Shown: positions 38,701 to 49,290, counted from the stretch's first letter. The stretch is 64,000 bases of DNA from Stratiolaelaps scimitus (GCA_019614645.1 JABWDB010000019.1:852501-916500); one strand, 5' to 3'. Notes: generated by a model not told the origin, from the sequence alone. Numbers and translations: made by a program.

Positions 38701-41700
38701 TCTCGTTGGTCAGCGAAGCCGACGACCAACAACTTGGTGATTAGCAACTACGAACTGGCATGAAACGAGGGCGGGCTTGGCCCACAGACAAAGCGACGGC
38801 TGAGCGGTGAGCGCAAGAGTCCATAGCCACTATGGCCAAGTATAACTTCGAAATGAGCTGCTCGTGCCAAAAACCACCTCGTCTCGGGGCAAACGCATCT
38901 CACCCGAGGCGTCGCCAGTAGCCGGTACCGGGCGGCACTCAACACCGCCAGTGGCACGTTAGAGGGGCAACTCGAATGGTTTGCCTTGCCGGTAGCAGAT
39001 GTCAGGCAAACTCTCTCTCTCTTTTCTCTCTCTCTCTCTCTCAGCAGTCTCAGATGTCTGGGCAGATCTCCCGCTGTGCTGGCAACCCCGCCTCTGTTCT
39101 CTATGTGACGCTATGGTACGCGTTGACCTTTTTCTCTTTCCCGCTACTAAGGACAGAGGGAACGGAAACGTTGGGAAGAGTCGCGACCGTAGACAGCGAA
39201 GGGATGACACCGTAATCTGTGAATGGCGCTCCCCACTCCCAGGGGAGACATCGAAAAGCGCGAGGACGAAGAGTCAGGGTTGCTATAAAGCGGTACTCGC
39301 AAGAGAAATCCACACCACTACTACCACCACCACCGCCACCACCACCACCACCAGCCCCTGTAGGGGGGCCGAGCTAGGAGGTGGTGCTGACCATCGAGCA
39401 CTACTGAAAACGGAGGGCAGAGTGTCCTGCAGATACGATGAGCCCAGTTGGCTCCTGCCACGAAATTAGAAACAGGCCGGTCAACGACAACGAGGAGGAG
39501 CGTTGATGAACTACAAAAACGCACGGGCGTGTAGCGAGCAACGCTGGGCCCAGTGACTGCCGGGAGGCCGAATGTTTCGCGCACGAAACCGATAATCATC
39601 TGGACGGGATGCTAAGAGCTGAGAGATCAACTGCGTCTACGGCGGCGGCGACAGCAGCAATAGCCGTTACAGGGACCCTAATGTGGTTCCCGAGGCGTTG
39701 GATTACGCGCAGAGTGTTCCGTGGTGTCAGCGCTTTGAGTGGATGGAATCTGGTGAACAATTTTCTCTCACCTAATATATTAGAGGAGGAAAATTCTTTG
39801 TGGGATTTGCAGGTGGGAATTGATAAAACGATACGTCCTGCTCAGCCATGGACGCCCGTGTTGTCTGAGCCATTTATAGAACTGCAGAATCTATCACAGT
39901 TCTGTAGTCGGCTATCGTGATCATGCGCTGCGTAGTTCGTCTTTGAGGGATCAGATCCTTGCCTTGAGGAAAGGACTTGGCCAACTCCCCCTAGCAACTA
40001 GACACACGCTCGACTCGTTCGAGTACGCCGTGATGAAGGCCAAGGTTATTCAAAGGAGACAGGACTCCGTCCTAATATATGTGTATCTCACTTGCAGTGC
40101 TCAAGGCAGATATACGTGATCCTGCCGCTAATAGCGCTCTTACGATCGACGGCCGTACCGCAAACTTCATCGATGTTGGCAAATAGCCATCCGCACACAA
40201 ATGGATATTGCGGTTTTTAACGTACTGAAAGCGGCAGCCAGTCATTCGGACACATTGAACCTCTTCTGCGGTAAGCAGAAGTAGATATCGGTGGCATATC
40301 TGCACGAGTCGTCAACCAGCTACCGTGTTTCGCTCAGCCAACCTAAACGGGAATAAAACGTACGGGAATAAAACCTACTTAGAAGAAGGATGCTCGAACT
40401 TGGTACGATTGTCCCCGTTGCTCTGTGCGATCGACTTTTCAAATCAATGAGTTCGACTGAATAGCCAGACACGACCCACACATTAAGCGTCGTTGTTCGT
40501 TGTTCGACTGTGATAAATTATTGAACAATAGAAGGAAGTGGGAAAACTCGCAAATGGCATTTGGCGCATATGCGCTATAGAAGAGGCAGAAGCTTGACTG
40601 CTGCTGCTGCTGCTCCAGACGAGGTCAACACGAATGGGTCCCGAACTGGCCGGCAACCTCGGAATTGACACGAGGTACATCTCGATAAAAGGAGATGACG
40701 ATAATGACGATGAAAGTCACCGAAAATGAGTTCACTGAACGCAATCGCCGTATAGAAATGAGGCATGAAATAGTAGTTTGTGCAGACTGCGTGGCAAACA
40801 CGTGTACGCCGCTAACAAACATCAAGGAGACGTACATACTAGGGAACCAATTGCCCCTCTAGAGCATCGGCATTTCTGCTGGCCACACACGTGCCGTGAT
40901 AATGAATCGTTGAACTCGCAACACGAATATCTAATGCCAATTGGCGGCCGTTGACATATGTAAATGTTTGAGAGGGTATAACCACACGAGCTCGGGAGAA
41001 TTGCAGAGATATTTATCGGATCGTGTCCAGAAGAAATTCGCCAGCTCAGGCAAAGTACGCGAGGCGGTGGACAGGAGCAACCGGAGGGGAAACAATTGCA
41101 TCTCGATCTCACGTCACAGCCATCGTGTGTTTAATATCTGTGTCTGTGTGCGTAAGTGTTTTGTGGATGGCGACGTAACGATGGGGTAAACGCCAACCCG
41201 GCCCCACCAGAACTCACCCATCGAACTCGACGTTGTTGAGGTCCATGACGGTCGGATTCGAGTGGGTCCTCTTGATCCAGCGCATGAGCGATGCCTTATC
41301 CTTAACTGCATCAACGCCTACCCGGTTCTCGATGAGTGCCTGAAGATTTTTGTACGCTTCCTTCATTTCGGAGGTGACCTAAAAAGTGGAAAAGTCCATG
41401 GTACGTTGAACACAGTTAGTGGTTGACGGCTGCCCAGCCGGAGCTCGAAAACACGAACTAACTACGAGCTCTCGATGCGGAGACGATAGCAAGGGTTTTA
41501 ACGACGAACGCTTCATTGCCCGCGTTACCTACTAACCCGCAACACGACGACCACTTCCTTCTGCAAGCCACAACCTGTGAGCCTGGGAACATCTTGTCGC
41601 GGGCCGCGTTCTCGCAGCTTCAACACGTAGTAGGACACGGCCGTGGTCAACAGGCTGTTTCAATCGCTATAAAAATCCTCTTGTCATCCCGCTTCAGTAA

Positions 41701-42134
41701 CGGGCCAGCGTGCCAATCCTTGCTACCATCCATCCGTTCGTCCGAGGGGCTGGTAAGGCGAAAGGGTTTGGCAGGCAAAGGCAGGGAAAAGGGGTAGGCC
41801 ATCCGCTAGGCTGGCCATAGGCCCACGGCCTCGGCCTTGGTCCTGACGGAGGTCGTCGTCAAGGAAAATGCGAAGCTCTCCCCTCTCTCTCTCTTTCTCT
41901 CTCCCTTCCGTTCGTTCGCTGTCGACGAGCTTGACGTGGCTCAACTCTTGCAAAGTGATAGACAGCGTAAAGTGGCACAACGAAATAGACAAGGGGCCCC
42001 TGGACGAGGGTCCCGTCCATGTCGTCCTGTGTCGATGAACGGCAAACACACCGTGGGTCGGCAGCTAGCCACTGGACAAGAATAGGATGAGAGCGCGCAA
42101 ACGCGCGGGGGGCGATGGCAGAAAAAAAGAGAAA

Positions 42135-42167
<33 letters not shown>

Positions 42168-45100
42168 GGGAGAGGGAGAAAGCGGGAGAGGGAGAGAGGG
42201 AGTTGTGGAAAAAATAGCCGGATACAGTGAAGTGAGCGAGAAAAATCTGCCGCACAACTCTATGTACTCAGGCAACGAAGGCAGGAGGGATCACTCACCT
42301 TGGTGCTTCGAAGTTTCGGCTTCTTTGTCGGGGTGTCCCCGCTGTCTGATGCTGCCGGTTTTTTCTTCTTATTCTTCATTGATGGACTGCCGGCAAGCTT
42401 GCGTCCAGCTGGAGCAACCGGTGCTGACCCGGGGTCCTGGTATAGCTGGTTGACGTCATCGTTATAACGGTACGCGACAGGCGCCCCCAGTATTGGCAGG
42501 TTCCCGCTTGGACTGTTGAAGTTTAACAAAAACAAACACGTGGGTGGACGCATGCATTAGATGATATCATCATCTAGATCAATAGGCAGCATAATAATAT
42601 TATATTAGACGCATACATGTTGTTTGCAAGCGTTGAAACCGGCCAGAATGATAGATCCCGGTAAAGGCCGCTGTTGATTCAGTGGCTAGCCGGAACCGTT
42701 TCAGATCGATTACGGGGAGTGCTCACGATGGACAAACGTGGCTGCGAGTGAGCTGATACAGTACGAAGAACCTGAATACCTTGAAAATAAGTCTCAGAAT
42801 AAGCCTCAGCTGGGCATCGAACCCGGGACCTTGTGCTTGTGTCCCACCACGCCTGCCATGTATGGCTTTCTATCCGCTTTCATTTGAAGTATTGGCTGTG
42901 ACCATTCGTCGGTAATGACATCACACAGGGAATGCGAATCAGTCAGAAGCATAAGAGCTCAGCTTTGATGATTTGATCTGATAGTGCCAATGACTAGATC
43001 CATAGAGAAGAGGCAGCGGACCAGATGTAATTCTTTTTTCTTTCCTTTGGCCCTATCTGCCAGGCTGGTCCTGGTAGAGTTATCTGGGCTTTCTTCAACA
43101 AACCAGTGCCGTACTAAGGACAAACACACATACCCTCACATAAAGACCCCAACTCACGTCTTCATTGTGTTCCTGAAGAATAAGAAAAGTTAGGCAGCAG
43201 TTAGTTAACGAGATAATGAAACTGACGCGCTATCAATTCGCCGATTATTGTACTGTCAACGGCCACCTCTTGGTCTATCCCTCTGTTTGTGGCCACAGCA
43301 TATCGAGACGATGGATGATGACATTCTGAAAGCACAGCCCATGCTACCAATGCGAGTCGAACGGCTTGACTAATCCGTTTAACACCCTCGCTGCTTGTCT
43401 CACCGTAGTTGCAGTTGCCGAGAGGTGTGCGTATCACGCTTGCGAAAACAGCAGTCTGCACCCACCTATGAACAGACCTTCATGTCTCTCCGATGCTCTC
43501 TGCGCCCAGGTCACACTGCTCGATCACCCGAAGCTTCGTACCCACCACTGCATTCTCTCTCGTTCTTTCACTTTGAGCACCTTATTCGCCTGAATCGACA
43601 TCGCAGCGTCTAGGCAGCACCGACGCAGCGGGTTAATCGCTTGCGTATGCGGGGCGCTAAGCGCCACCACGAGTGGATGGTATCAGTTCTGCGTATCTTG
43701 ATGAGCCGCATAGGAAAATAGGCTCTTGAAAGCTTGTTGGCCCATCGTACCGGGTTCACCTGGACAGAGTAGTCGAGAGTGGTGGTGGACTGGAGTGGAT
43801 GCTCGTGAAGTGGTTGCCTGCGAATGCGTCGCCGATGCGCCGCCGTATACACCCGTATGGAGATGGAGTGCGCTGGTGGCAACCGCGACCCCAGCGTCGT
43901 TCGCCCTGTCATGTGTATGATAGCTGTGCACTGCGGGTACGTGTCCAGGGCCCTCTTCTATCAAGCGTCCTACGGGGCAGGCTTCGACTGGCCAGTTACA
44001 CCTTTGGCAATTTAGTGACTCGCCTGCAATAGCTGCATGTCTTTGACCCTTTTTTTTGTTTTGCCTATCCTCGTCCCACCATTTCAGTATACTTTTAGCC
44101 GGCATCGGATAGAGGCAAGGGAACAAAGTCAGCGCATCCGGCGTTCACGCCACACTTCGCCCGCGCTCGGGAATTTGCACACAAATCGACTTCTGCCGCA
44201 GGCGGATCGGAGAGGCGCCAATAGGGCAGGCCGGGCGGATCGTATCATATGACCGACCGGATAAGGCAACGATGGCAACGGATGGTGTCGGCTATGGCAC
44301 CGTTAGTAGACACCGTTTAAAAAAGCTGAGTTGAGGGCCGTAAAGCTAAAGGAAGCGGCCGACGTTGGTGGCGGTAGCGGGGCGGTCCCAGGCAACTAGG
44401 GGTTGAACTGCGAACGGCAACGTCGTGGGTGGTTAGGAATGGTCGTGGAGGTTTGAGGGGAAGATCGGGTGGAGCGGGAATGAGGCGGGACGGGCCGGGG
44501 CGTGAAGGAGTTACGCTGCCTGCTACTGCAGGTGGCGCAGCTGGAGGGGCACTCAAAAGTTCGTCCAAATGTTCACTGCAACTACTGCCGCTGCTGCGGC
44601 GGCGGACCCGCGCCAGTTCGTCGGGACGACCGCCGACACCCGAGACAAGCTCGCCAGTGCAAAGTGGAGCGGCCCATCCTCCAGCCCAAACTCACGAACC
44701 CGCAGCCACGTACAACTGTAAGTGGTACATCAGCCGCCGGCCGACCGCTAGTGGCAGCAGCAGCAGGAGCCGGGAATCCGGAGAGCCACAAGGGCAAGCT
44801 CTGTGGCGGCGGCGGCGGCAGCGGTGGTCGTTCCGCCGGTGGCAACACTAAAGCGAAAATCAAGCGGTTTCCCTCCTCCCCTCATTTCTTTCTTCGTCCC
44901 ATGCTCTTAGTGGGGACGAGACTGAATTTGTTTTGTGAGCCCCATTAAAAAGGGTACGCCAGCAATACAACGAGATGGAGCGGGTGAGGAATAAGGGCAA
45001 CCCTCTGTAGCAGACTGAAAGCAGCATACGTGCACAATTTGTAGCTACAACCGCAGCGGCAACTTGTCTGTTGTTGGCCGAGCGGCTCGAATTGCGTAAG

Positions 45101-46065
45101 ATTGCTAAAGAACACTTATTTGTCATTTGTCTTTCCTTCCTGCCTTCGAAACAGCAAATGAACGGGAATAATCGAGCCGGCGGGCGGTTGTTCCTACCTC
45201 GAGGAACAGGGGAACGAACAGCAAACCATTGAATAGCATGCAGAATCGTGAGGGACGCCCGCCATGAAGCTTCCAAGTTTGTCCGTGTTGCAACCAAGGC
45301 ACTTTACGAACGCTTGACTAGATACGATCGGTCACGAACTACCTCTACTGTTGCTACTATACTATTATACAACTACTACTACTGTAGATAACATCACGAC
45401 AATATGAGTCGTGATGTAGATCCGTCGCACCGTAGGGCGAACATCTAATCTAATGTTTTCGGGCTGACTCTCAGCTAACATTTAACGTCCACGGTATTGA
45501 TTCTGCATTACTTCGTAAGGGATAACTGTACCCGCTGAACGTGAAATACATCTACAAGCCACCCACCCACCCTACAAATACACCCACCTACCCTACAAAT
45601 ACACCCACCTCTACATACGCGAAATAGGACATCTAGAACAAGGAGGCCCCATTTCGCCAGCGCCTTCAGCGAGTCCAAAATAGAAAGAGCTGTGTTGAGT
45701 TGTCGTATTTCGCTGGCTCTCTAATTCTCACGTTCATATTTTGCTGCAACGTTTTTTACCCCCCCCCCCCTCCCGTTGACGATCTTTCGGATTGAGTAGC
45801 CTTCTTACCTGATGTTCGCTTGCAGCATGAAGAGGAAGACAAGCATGACCACGCATAGGAGAATCGTCGTCGTTGCGAATCTCTGGCGAAATTTGCCCGA
45901 CCGGCATCGGCAGCCGTTTGTCGACGCGTCGGTGGCCGCCTCGAAGATGCGGCCCAAGCCGGAAGCGCTCCCCGCGACGAGGCGGGGCTTCTGGCCGGGG
46001 CCGCCGGAAACGCCACCGCTAAGTGGCGGCACCTCGACTACGGGTACGCTCACGCCGAACGCCAT
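17311..46065 (-). CDS. FAM20C-like: FAM20C-type Golgi/secreted protein kinase, complete, nine coding exons
   Basis: Nine minus-strand exons (46065-45809, 42512-42299, 41378-41218, 36829-36629, 34369-34277, 25699-25587, 19174-19021, 18560-18342, 17599-17311) sum to 1701 bases. They give 566 residues with GT-AG ends and matching phases throughout, close to the roughly 580 of vertebrate FAM20C. Residues 64-81 form a membrane anchor after a basic flank (type II, secretory pathway). The kinase core has ALFKPMR (Lys275), NAEIA (alpha-C Glu301), GNMDRHHYE (Asp447) and HLDHGRGFG (metal-binding Asp467). It also has the family cysteines (351, 356, 360, 367, 415, 489, 490) and sequons at 212, 325 and 459. 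FAM20C enzymes phosphorylate secreted proteins at Ser-x-Glu sites in the Golgi. Keeping the alpha-C Glu argues against a FAM20A-like pseudokinase, and the 'LD-x-GRG' motif and length against FAM20B. One oddity is His468 where Asn is usual. Confidence 0.95.
17600..18341 (-). other. FAM20C-like intron 8
   Basis: It contains two TA microsatellites (17810-17830 and 17996-18078) and no exon that I can see. Confidence 0.9.
17996..18078. repeat. (TA)41 microsatellite
   Basis: An 83-base uninterrupted TA run, the longest in the window, inside the last intron of the kinase gene. It gives spurious Tyr-Ile readings on both strands. Confidence 0.97.
18342..18560 (-). CDS. FAM20C-like exon 8: catalytic core
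   Basis: It holds [17 protein letters not shown], then [13 protein letters not shown] with catalytic Asp447 and HLDHGRG with metal-binding Asp467. Vertebrate FAM20C reads LDNGRG, so the Asn to His change is notable. The acceptor is GCACAATAG, the donor GTGAGT, phase 2. Confidence 0.96.
18561..19020 (-). other. FAM20C-like intron 7, with TA run and hairpin
   Basis: It holds an AT run (18632-18658) and a nested inverted repeat at 18784-18820. The outer arms are AGGCTATCA and TGATAGCCT; the inner arms are CTCCC and GGGAG. No coding sequence is seen. Confidence 0.8.
19021..19174 (-). CDS. FAM20C-like exon 7: cysteine-rich insertion
   Basis: It reads [20 protein letters not shown] and later [11 protein letters not shown] and SWRHPWRR. 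The spacing C-x4-C-x3-C-x6-C matches the disulfide-bonded FAM20 kinase insertion. The acceptor is TTTTGCAG, the donor GTATGG, phase 2. Confidence 0.95.
23721..23750. repeat. (TA)15 microsatellite
   Basis: A plain TA run in intron 6 of the kinase gene. Confidence 0.95.
25077..25102. repeat. (AT)13 microsatellite
   Basis: A plain AT run in intron 6, about 0.5 kb from exon 6. Confidence 0.95.
25587..25699 (-). CDS. FAM20C-like exon 6
   Basis: It reads [18 protein letters not shown] and later [10 protein letters not shown], matching the family 'FRR.PPVAGR..NMT' and 'FF.SP' motifs. Asn325 is a conserved glycosylation sequon. The acceptor is TTTGCAG, the donor GTAGGT, phase 1. Confidence 0.95.
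25763..25786. repeat. (AG)n microsatellite
   Basis: An AG run about 65 bases upstream (in transcript sense) of exon 6. On the minus strand it reads as a TC tract, but exon 6 has its own nearer acceptor. Confidence 0.9.
26099..26122. repeat. (GCC)8 trinucleotide run
   Basis: A GCC run in the GC-rich part of intron 5. It produces poly-Gly or poly-Ala in overlapping readings, which I do not accept as coding. Confidence 0.9.
27384..27510 (-). repeat. Dispersed repeat family B, copy 1, with tRNA-like head
   Basis: The core CATTTAACGTCCACGGTATA (as written on +) is flanked by GGCTGCCTCTCAGCC on one side and a TGCATT...GATGGACAAC stretch on the other. It aligns with copies at 36.43 and 45.46 kb. 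On the minus strand, GCGCACGGGTTCGATCCCC about 50 bases away is a box B, so the full unit could be a second tRNA-derived SINE read on minus. Confidence 0.55.
29271..29306. repeat. Two-copy tandem duplication
   Basis: CGAACACATAGAGTA occurs at 29271-29285 and 29292-29306, in intron 5. Confidence 0.8.
30222..30292 (-). repeat. tRNA-like element fragment
   Basis: On the minus strand a GGCGTGGGAGAGCGCC stretch is followed at tRNA-like spacing by CCGGTTCGAACCC. Acceptor and T stems do not pair well, so it is not a functional tRNA gene; a decayed tRNA-derived repeat is more likely. Confidence 0.35.
33447..33575 (+). repeat. SINE family A, copy 3 (tRNA-derived)
   Basis: It reads GGCTTGGACGGCTAGATCTC, then TGGCTGTAAAAAGC, a decayed box B GCAGGTCCGAGTC, then GATGACATATAAGA, GCATTGTAAAAATTGC and CTCCTTTGATAAATCAATG. 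The head matches copies 1 and 2; the GATGACATATAAGA and CTCCTTTGATAAA blocks match copy 4. Confidence 0.8.
34277..34369 (-). CDS. FAM20C-like exon 5: alpha-C helix
   Basis: It reads [19 protein letters not shown] and [10 protein letters not shown], nearly identical to the vertebrate FAM20C stretch. Glu301 is the alpha-C Glu. The acceptor is TTTTCCAG, the donor GTAAGA. Confidence 0.95.
34943..35000. repeat. Direct repeat pair containing GTTACCATGGTTAC
   Basis: ATGTTACCATGGTTACTATC occurs twice, 38 bases apart start to start, with exact identity over 20 bases. Each copy holds an imperfect palindrome centred on CCATGG. Confidence 0.85.
36428..36485. repeat. Dispersed repeat family B, copy 2
   Basis: It carries GACGCTCAGCTG, then CCATTTAACGTCCACG, then TATGCGATAAGTGGCGAC. 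It aligns with the 27.4 and 45.5 kb copies over about 55 bases; the box B portion is not recognisable here. Confidence 0.55.
36629..36829 (-). CDS. FAM20C-like exon 4: kinase N-lobe with catalytic Lys
   Basis: It starts after ATCCACAG with [13 protein letters not shown] (sequon at Asn212) and ends with GGTQLKLI and GQALFKPMR. The last two are hallmark FAM20 strands; the 'FKPM' Lys is in the nucleotide-binding site in family structures. The donor is GTAAGT, phase 2. Confidence 0.95.
37745..37770. repeat. (AT)13 microsatellite
   Basis: A plain AT run in intron 3. Confidence 0.95.
39313..39354. repeat. (ACC)n-rich trinucleotide run
   Basis: A slightly interrupted ACC run (with ACT and GCC units) in intron 3. 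Confidence 0.85.
41218..41378 (-). CDS. FAM20C-like exon 3: N-terminal helices of the kinase lobe
   Basis: The acceptor is TTTTTAG, phase 0. It reads [19 protein letters not shown] and later [13 protein letters not shown], ending in GG before GTGAGT (phase 2). Neighbouring phases match exons 2 and 4. The segment is predicted helical and corresponds to the region just before the FAM20C kinase N-lobe. Confidence 0.82.
41379..42298 (-). other. FAM20C-like intron 2
   Basis: This is 0.9 kb holding a CT-rich run near 41.88 kb and a GA-rich stretch (about 42122-42201). No coding sequence is recognised; Glu/Arg and Ser/Leu-rich readings come from the purine run. Confidence 0.85.
42299..42512 (-). 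CDS. FAM20C-like exon 2: luminal stem
   Basis: The acceptor TTCAACAG is followed by T, completing AGT (Ser86). The exon encodes a low-complexity Pro/Ala/Lys-rich stem with KNKKKKP, the poorly conserved part of FAM20C proteins between anchor and kinase. It ends in AAG-GTGAGT, phase 0. This is the least conserved exon; support is splice phase and composition. Confidence 0.8.
42795..42862 (-). repeat. tRNA-like element fragment
   Basis: The minus strand reads GGCAGGCGTGGTGGGACAC, then CCCGGGTTCGATGCCC (box B). Spacing resembles the 30.2 kb fragment. Stems do not close into a full cloverleaf. Confidence 0.35.
45461..45531. repeat. Dispersed repeat family B, copy 3
   Basis: GGCTGACTCTCAGCTAACATTTAACGTCCACGGTATT, here given in two joined blocks around the core at 45478-45495, aligns with the 27.38 kb copy. 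The following TTCTGCATTACTTCGTAAGG also aligns with that copy. Confidence 0.6.
45559..45611. repeat. Short tandem repeat, unit about 21 bases
   Basis: The unit CACCCACCTACCCTACAAATA repeats about 2.5 times. Just downstream, GACATCTAGAACAAGGAGGCCC resembles a stretch at about 62.66 kb that is also preceded by CACCC-rich sequence. Confidence 0.75.
45809..46065 (-). CDS. FAM20C-like exon 1: cytosolic tail and membrane anchor
   Basis: The ATG at 46065 sits in the context GGCG-ATG-GCG. The exon encodes a 63-residue Gly/Val/Ser-rich tail with a basic end ([11 protein letters not shown]) and then the hydrophobic span [18 protein letters not shown]. The donor CAG-GTAAGAAG leaves phase 2. The frame stays open upstream of the ATG, so a longer N terminus is not excluded, but this is the first Met seen and gives the expected type II topology. 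Confidence 0.85.
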
Positions 46066-47608
46066 CGTCGCCGTCGTCCTTTTCGTGTCACGCGTGGCCC
46101 GCGTCGGCTGACACCGCCCACCGCTGGCCGTGAGGACAGCTCCACGGCGCTGTAAGCGGCAGGCCTACGACAGGCCTCTCGAGGTCAGGTTCTTGCGCAG
46201 CTTAACGTCTCCTGAAAGCGTCGACAAACACGGGCCTCGATATTAAAATGTTGCATGCGGTGGCTGTCAAACAGATCAAAGTCGATGTACGGAAGATGAC
46301 AAACGATCAATCCGTCCCCCCCCCAGCGGGTGAGCGCTGGCGGGGGACGGATCTTGTTGGAAGGAGAAAACACCAAAAACACCAATAGCCCACCACGTGC
46401 AAAGCAGCGCGTAATATGCAAACGAATTACAAATACGTGGAGAGACACATGAGCTGTCTAAATGTAAGCGACGACGATTCGGTCAAATGTCAATTTTCAT
46501 TCCTCGGAGCTCGGTGATACCGATATGATCACAGAGGCTCATCACAGTGTCAGCTCACAGAGCGTGTCGGACAAATGCCGCGTGGCGTTTCACAGCTTAA
46601 AGCGTCAACACTCCTGCATGCAAAAAGCGGCTTCTGCCAGGCTACTCTGATTGGTTTGTGATGGCGAAAACGCCAGGATAATGATGAGATCGGCAGCATA
46701 TAGAAGACATATATTTGGCGAAGTGGGCATGTTGGCGCCGTTATCGATAGCCGCACAGCTCGCTGCCGACTTCTTAATGATTGAGCAGCAATGAGGGAAC
46801 AGACAGTATTGCTATGCTCCCGCGAGCGCGACACACCACTGGCAACAGTGACAGCAGCAGCGTAACAGGCACCCAGAACCCTGCCAAGAGTAGTATGTGT
46901 AAGTCTTACATAGTCGACTGTTCCCTGACTCTGGGGCGTTTCCAGGTGCCAATAGACGCGAGGGAACTGTACCACAAGGAGAAGAAGACCGTACGCTGAG
47001 GGCGAGAGTCGGCACGACAAAAACCTCAGTCGGTTATATTGTATTCGCCCTGCTTCCGACGGCGAACCACGTACAGCACAACAACCCTTGCGTTGGAAGA
47101 CAAGCGAAGCAGGACGCCAGAAGAGCCCGATCGAAGCTGACCCCCGTATCAATGCTGTCATGTCGCGCGCAGATTTCTGCAATATATATATATATATATA
47201 TAATTGACGTATGTGTGGTGCCTGACACTGGTTGGTGTTTGCTTACATGTGAGATGTAGCATATGTGTATAATACAATAGCAGCAGGCGGTTGTAGGTAT
47301 AATACCCATGACATAGCCATAACCCGTAACATGAACAGCAGCTACACGCAAGACATCACAGACGCACACCATCTCTCTCTCTGCCTATTGTACGACACAT
47401 CAGGATACGATGCAGTGCATGTTGCTTGTTTCAAGTAGTTACTTGCCGTACCTTGTCTCTGAGCCTCTCTATCTTTTAGACCTCTAAATATCTGCCGCAA
47501 AGCAGCAGCGGGAGAGACGAGAGAGATAATAGCAAACACAACACGACAACAGAACATGTGGCGCCTTACCTCGAAGCACTGGTGCGTTCGGTGTATATGT
47601 ATGTGCGT

Positions 47609-47612
<4 letters not shown>

Positions 47613-47647
<35 letters not shown>
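47613..47647. repeat. (AT)17 microsatellite
   Basis: A plain AT run upstream of the kinase gene. Confidence 0.95.
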
Positions 47648-47649
<2 letters not shown>

Positions 47650-49287
47650 GCGTGCCTATATGCCTTTACCTTCAACCGACCACCGGCTTCGCACAGCCCG
47701 CCATCGTATCGTTGGTCAAAACGTGTTCCTGGGCAATGCCGGCCAAATTAGACTAATAGCGTTAGTGGGATTTTCCTGTCTCCCTATCTCTTGCTCTCCA
47801 TCGGTACGACAACCTGTGCAGCCTAAGCGCACCTAGCCGACGCGAAGATGGGCCTAATAGAGGGAAATGAAACAGGTGCTCTGCGCTGCCGTACGCTGCT
47901 CGATTTGCCCGAATATCCTTTTAACGCTCCAGCCCCATTCGTCCATCGTATACTATACCTCGTATCGTCTTGCGCCCGACAGTGATCTCCAGCTTGCCGT
48001 GAGGACCTTCACACTAGAATCCATGCGATTGCACGGATGTTATAGATCGAATACTTCTGCCTGACTTCCGCTTCTCACCCCCCCGTGCGGGGTCGCTAGC
48101 TAGGGGCAGTAGCACCAGCAACATGCACTTTCAACTAAATACGCTACGCTACCCGGGTAACGCGTGAGTCCGGCTGAGCATCCCGATGTGAGACAGGAGG
48201 ATGGGCCCTCAGCGCTGCCGTATAGGCGTCCTCGTCTCGACAAACAGAAATAGAATGGAGTATGATGTTTTTATGAGCGTTCTATTCAAATGGAAGAGCA
48301 AGACGCGGAAGACGAACATGTAGAAGACCGAGGGACGGGCAAAAACGATATCCCACCTAAGCTGCCAGAGGCTGTGCGCGGCCGCCTGTGACTGTGTGCT
48401 TGCCGCGGCCAGGGACATGTGTGCTCGCTGATAGATAAATCCACTGCAGCCATGGAGAGGGAGCAGCCCTATTCAACCCCCCCCTGCTTTTTCTTCCCAT
48501 CCTCACGGCCGCCGCCATCACCATCTATGCTGGAACATCCGGTCCAACCACTGCGTGGGCGGCGCGTTGCAATCACCGTCTGAGGCAGCGCGTTCCCTTT
48601 AATTAAATTGAACAGACAAACAGATACGCAGGGTGCGCGGCCACAACGCCACGGGCACATCCGCCTGCTGGAGCACGGCCTGAAGCATAGCATAGCCTGC
48701 AGGGCGGCCGGCTGGTCCGTCAGTTTCCAGCCGATTCCAGTAGGCCCAAGCACGGACACAGTGGATTCGAAACGCTCAGCGGTCGGCGGCTCGGATCATC
48801 GTTCGCCAGGCTATCGGGCACATCCGGAAATTGAGTCCACCATCGTGACGGCCTCCTGAACGATCCTTAACCCTTAACCCTGCCATGCGCCATGACCACG
48901 ACCCTCCGCCACCGCCGCCGTCGCTGAGCAAAATGCATGTTCGACGGGATACGTCGGTGCAGTGCGTTAGAACAACACTCCTCTCGAATTGTGTTGTGTG
49001 CGAACGAATGTGTTCCTTTGGCGGGTTGGGGCCGCTTCGAACGGCACCGGCGTCCCCATTCGATTACATTGCATGAGCCTGAGCCGCAGAGGTAGATTTA
49101 TCAGTAGATTAGCGGTAATCTAGGTCGGTCTGTCTGTCAAAATGTCTACACACGCGTTTTCCGAGCTGTGTGTATGTGTGTGTGTGTGCGGCAGCAGTAT
49201 GGATTCATTTGTTCTCGTCTTCGTCCTAATCGCAGTCATCAATATGGTTCTGGTACGTCATTGCTGATTTGGTACCGATTGATCATG

Positions 49288-49290
<3 letters not shown>

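Larger units (their letters stand above)
36830..41217 (-). other. FAM20C-like intron 3
   Basis: This is 4.4 kb with an AT run (37745-37770), a CT-rich run (39010-39042) and an ACC run (39313-39354). No gene is recognised; open readings up to about 156 codons lie across the CT and ACC runs and look artefactual. Confidence 0.75.
42513..45808 (-). other. FAM20C-like intron 1
   Basis: This is 3.3 kb. It holds a tRNA-like fragment at 42.82 kb, a GC-rich stretch at about 44.4-44.86 kb, a family B repeat core (45.46 kb) and a CACCC/CTACAAATA tandem repeat (45.56 kb). Overlapping readings of up to about 148 codons in the GC-rich part have no recognisable domain. Confidence 0.75.

Noticed and set aside
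41837..42275. Arg/Glu-rich and Ser/Leu-rich readings around 42.1 kb
   Set aside because: They come from GA/CT microsatellites inside intron 2 of the kinase.
45559..45611. CRISPR-like direct repeats
   Set aside because: Only about 2.5 contiguous units with no spacers, in an animal genome; this is a simple tandem repeat.
46550..47182. Long minus-strand reading (about 203 codons from the first ATG) just upstream of the kinase gene
   Set aside because: No domain, no membrane pattern, Cys/Arg/Ser-rich composition typical of noncoding frames. A reading of this length is plausible by chance in 64 kb.
48864..48880. Telomere-like CCTTAACCCTTAACCC
   Set aside because: Only about two units, not the arthropod TTAGG form, and inside an ordinary region.
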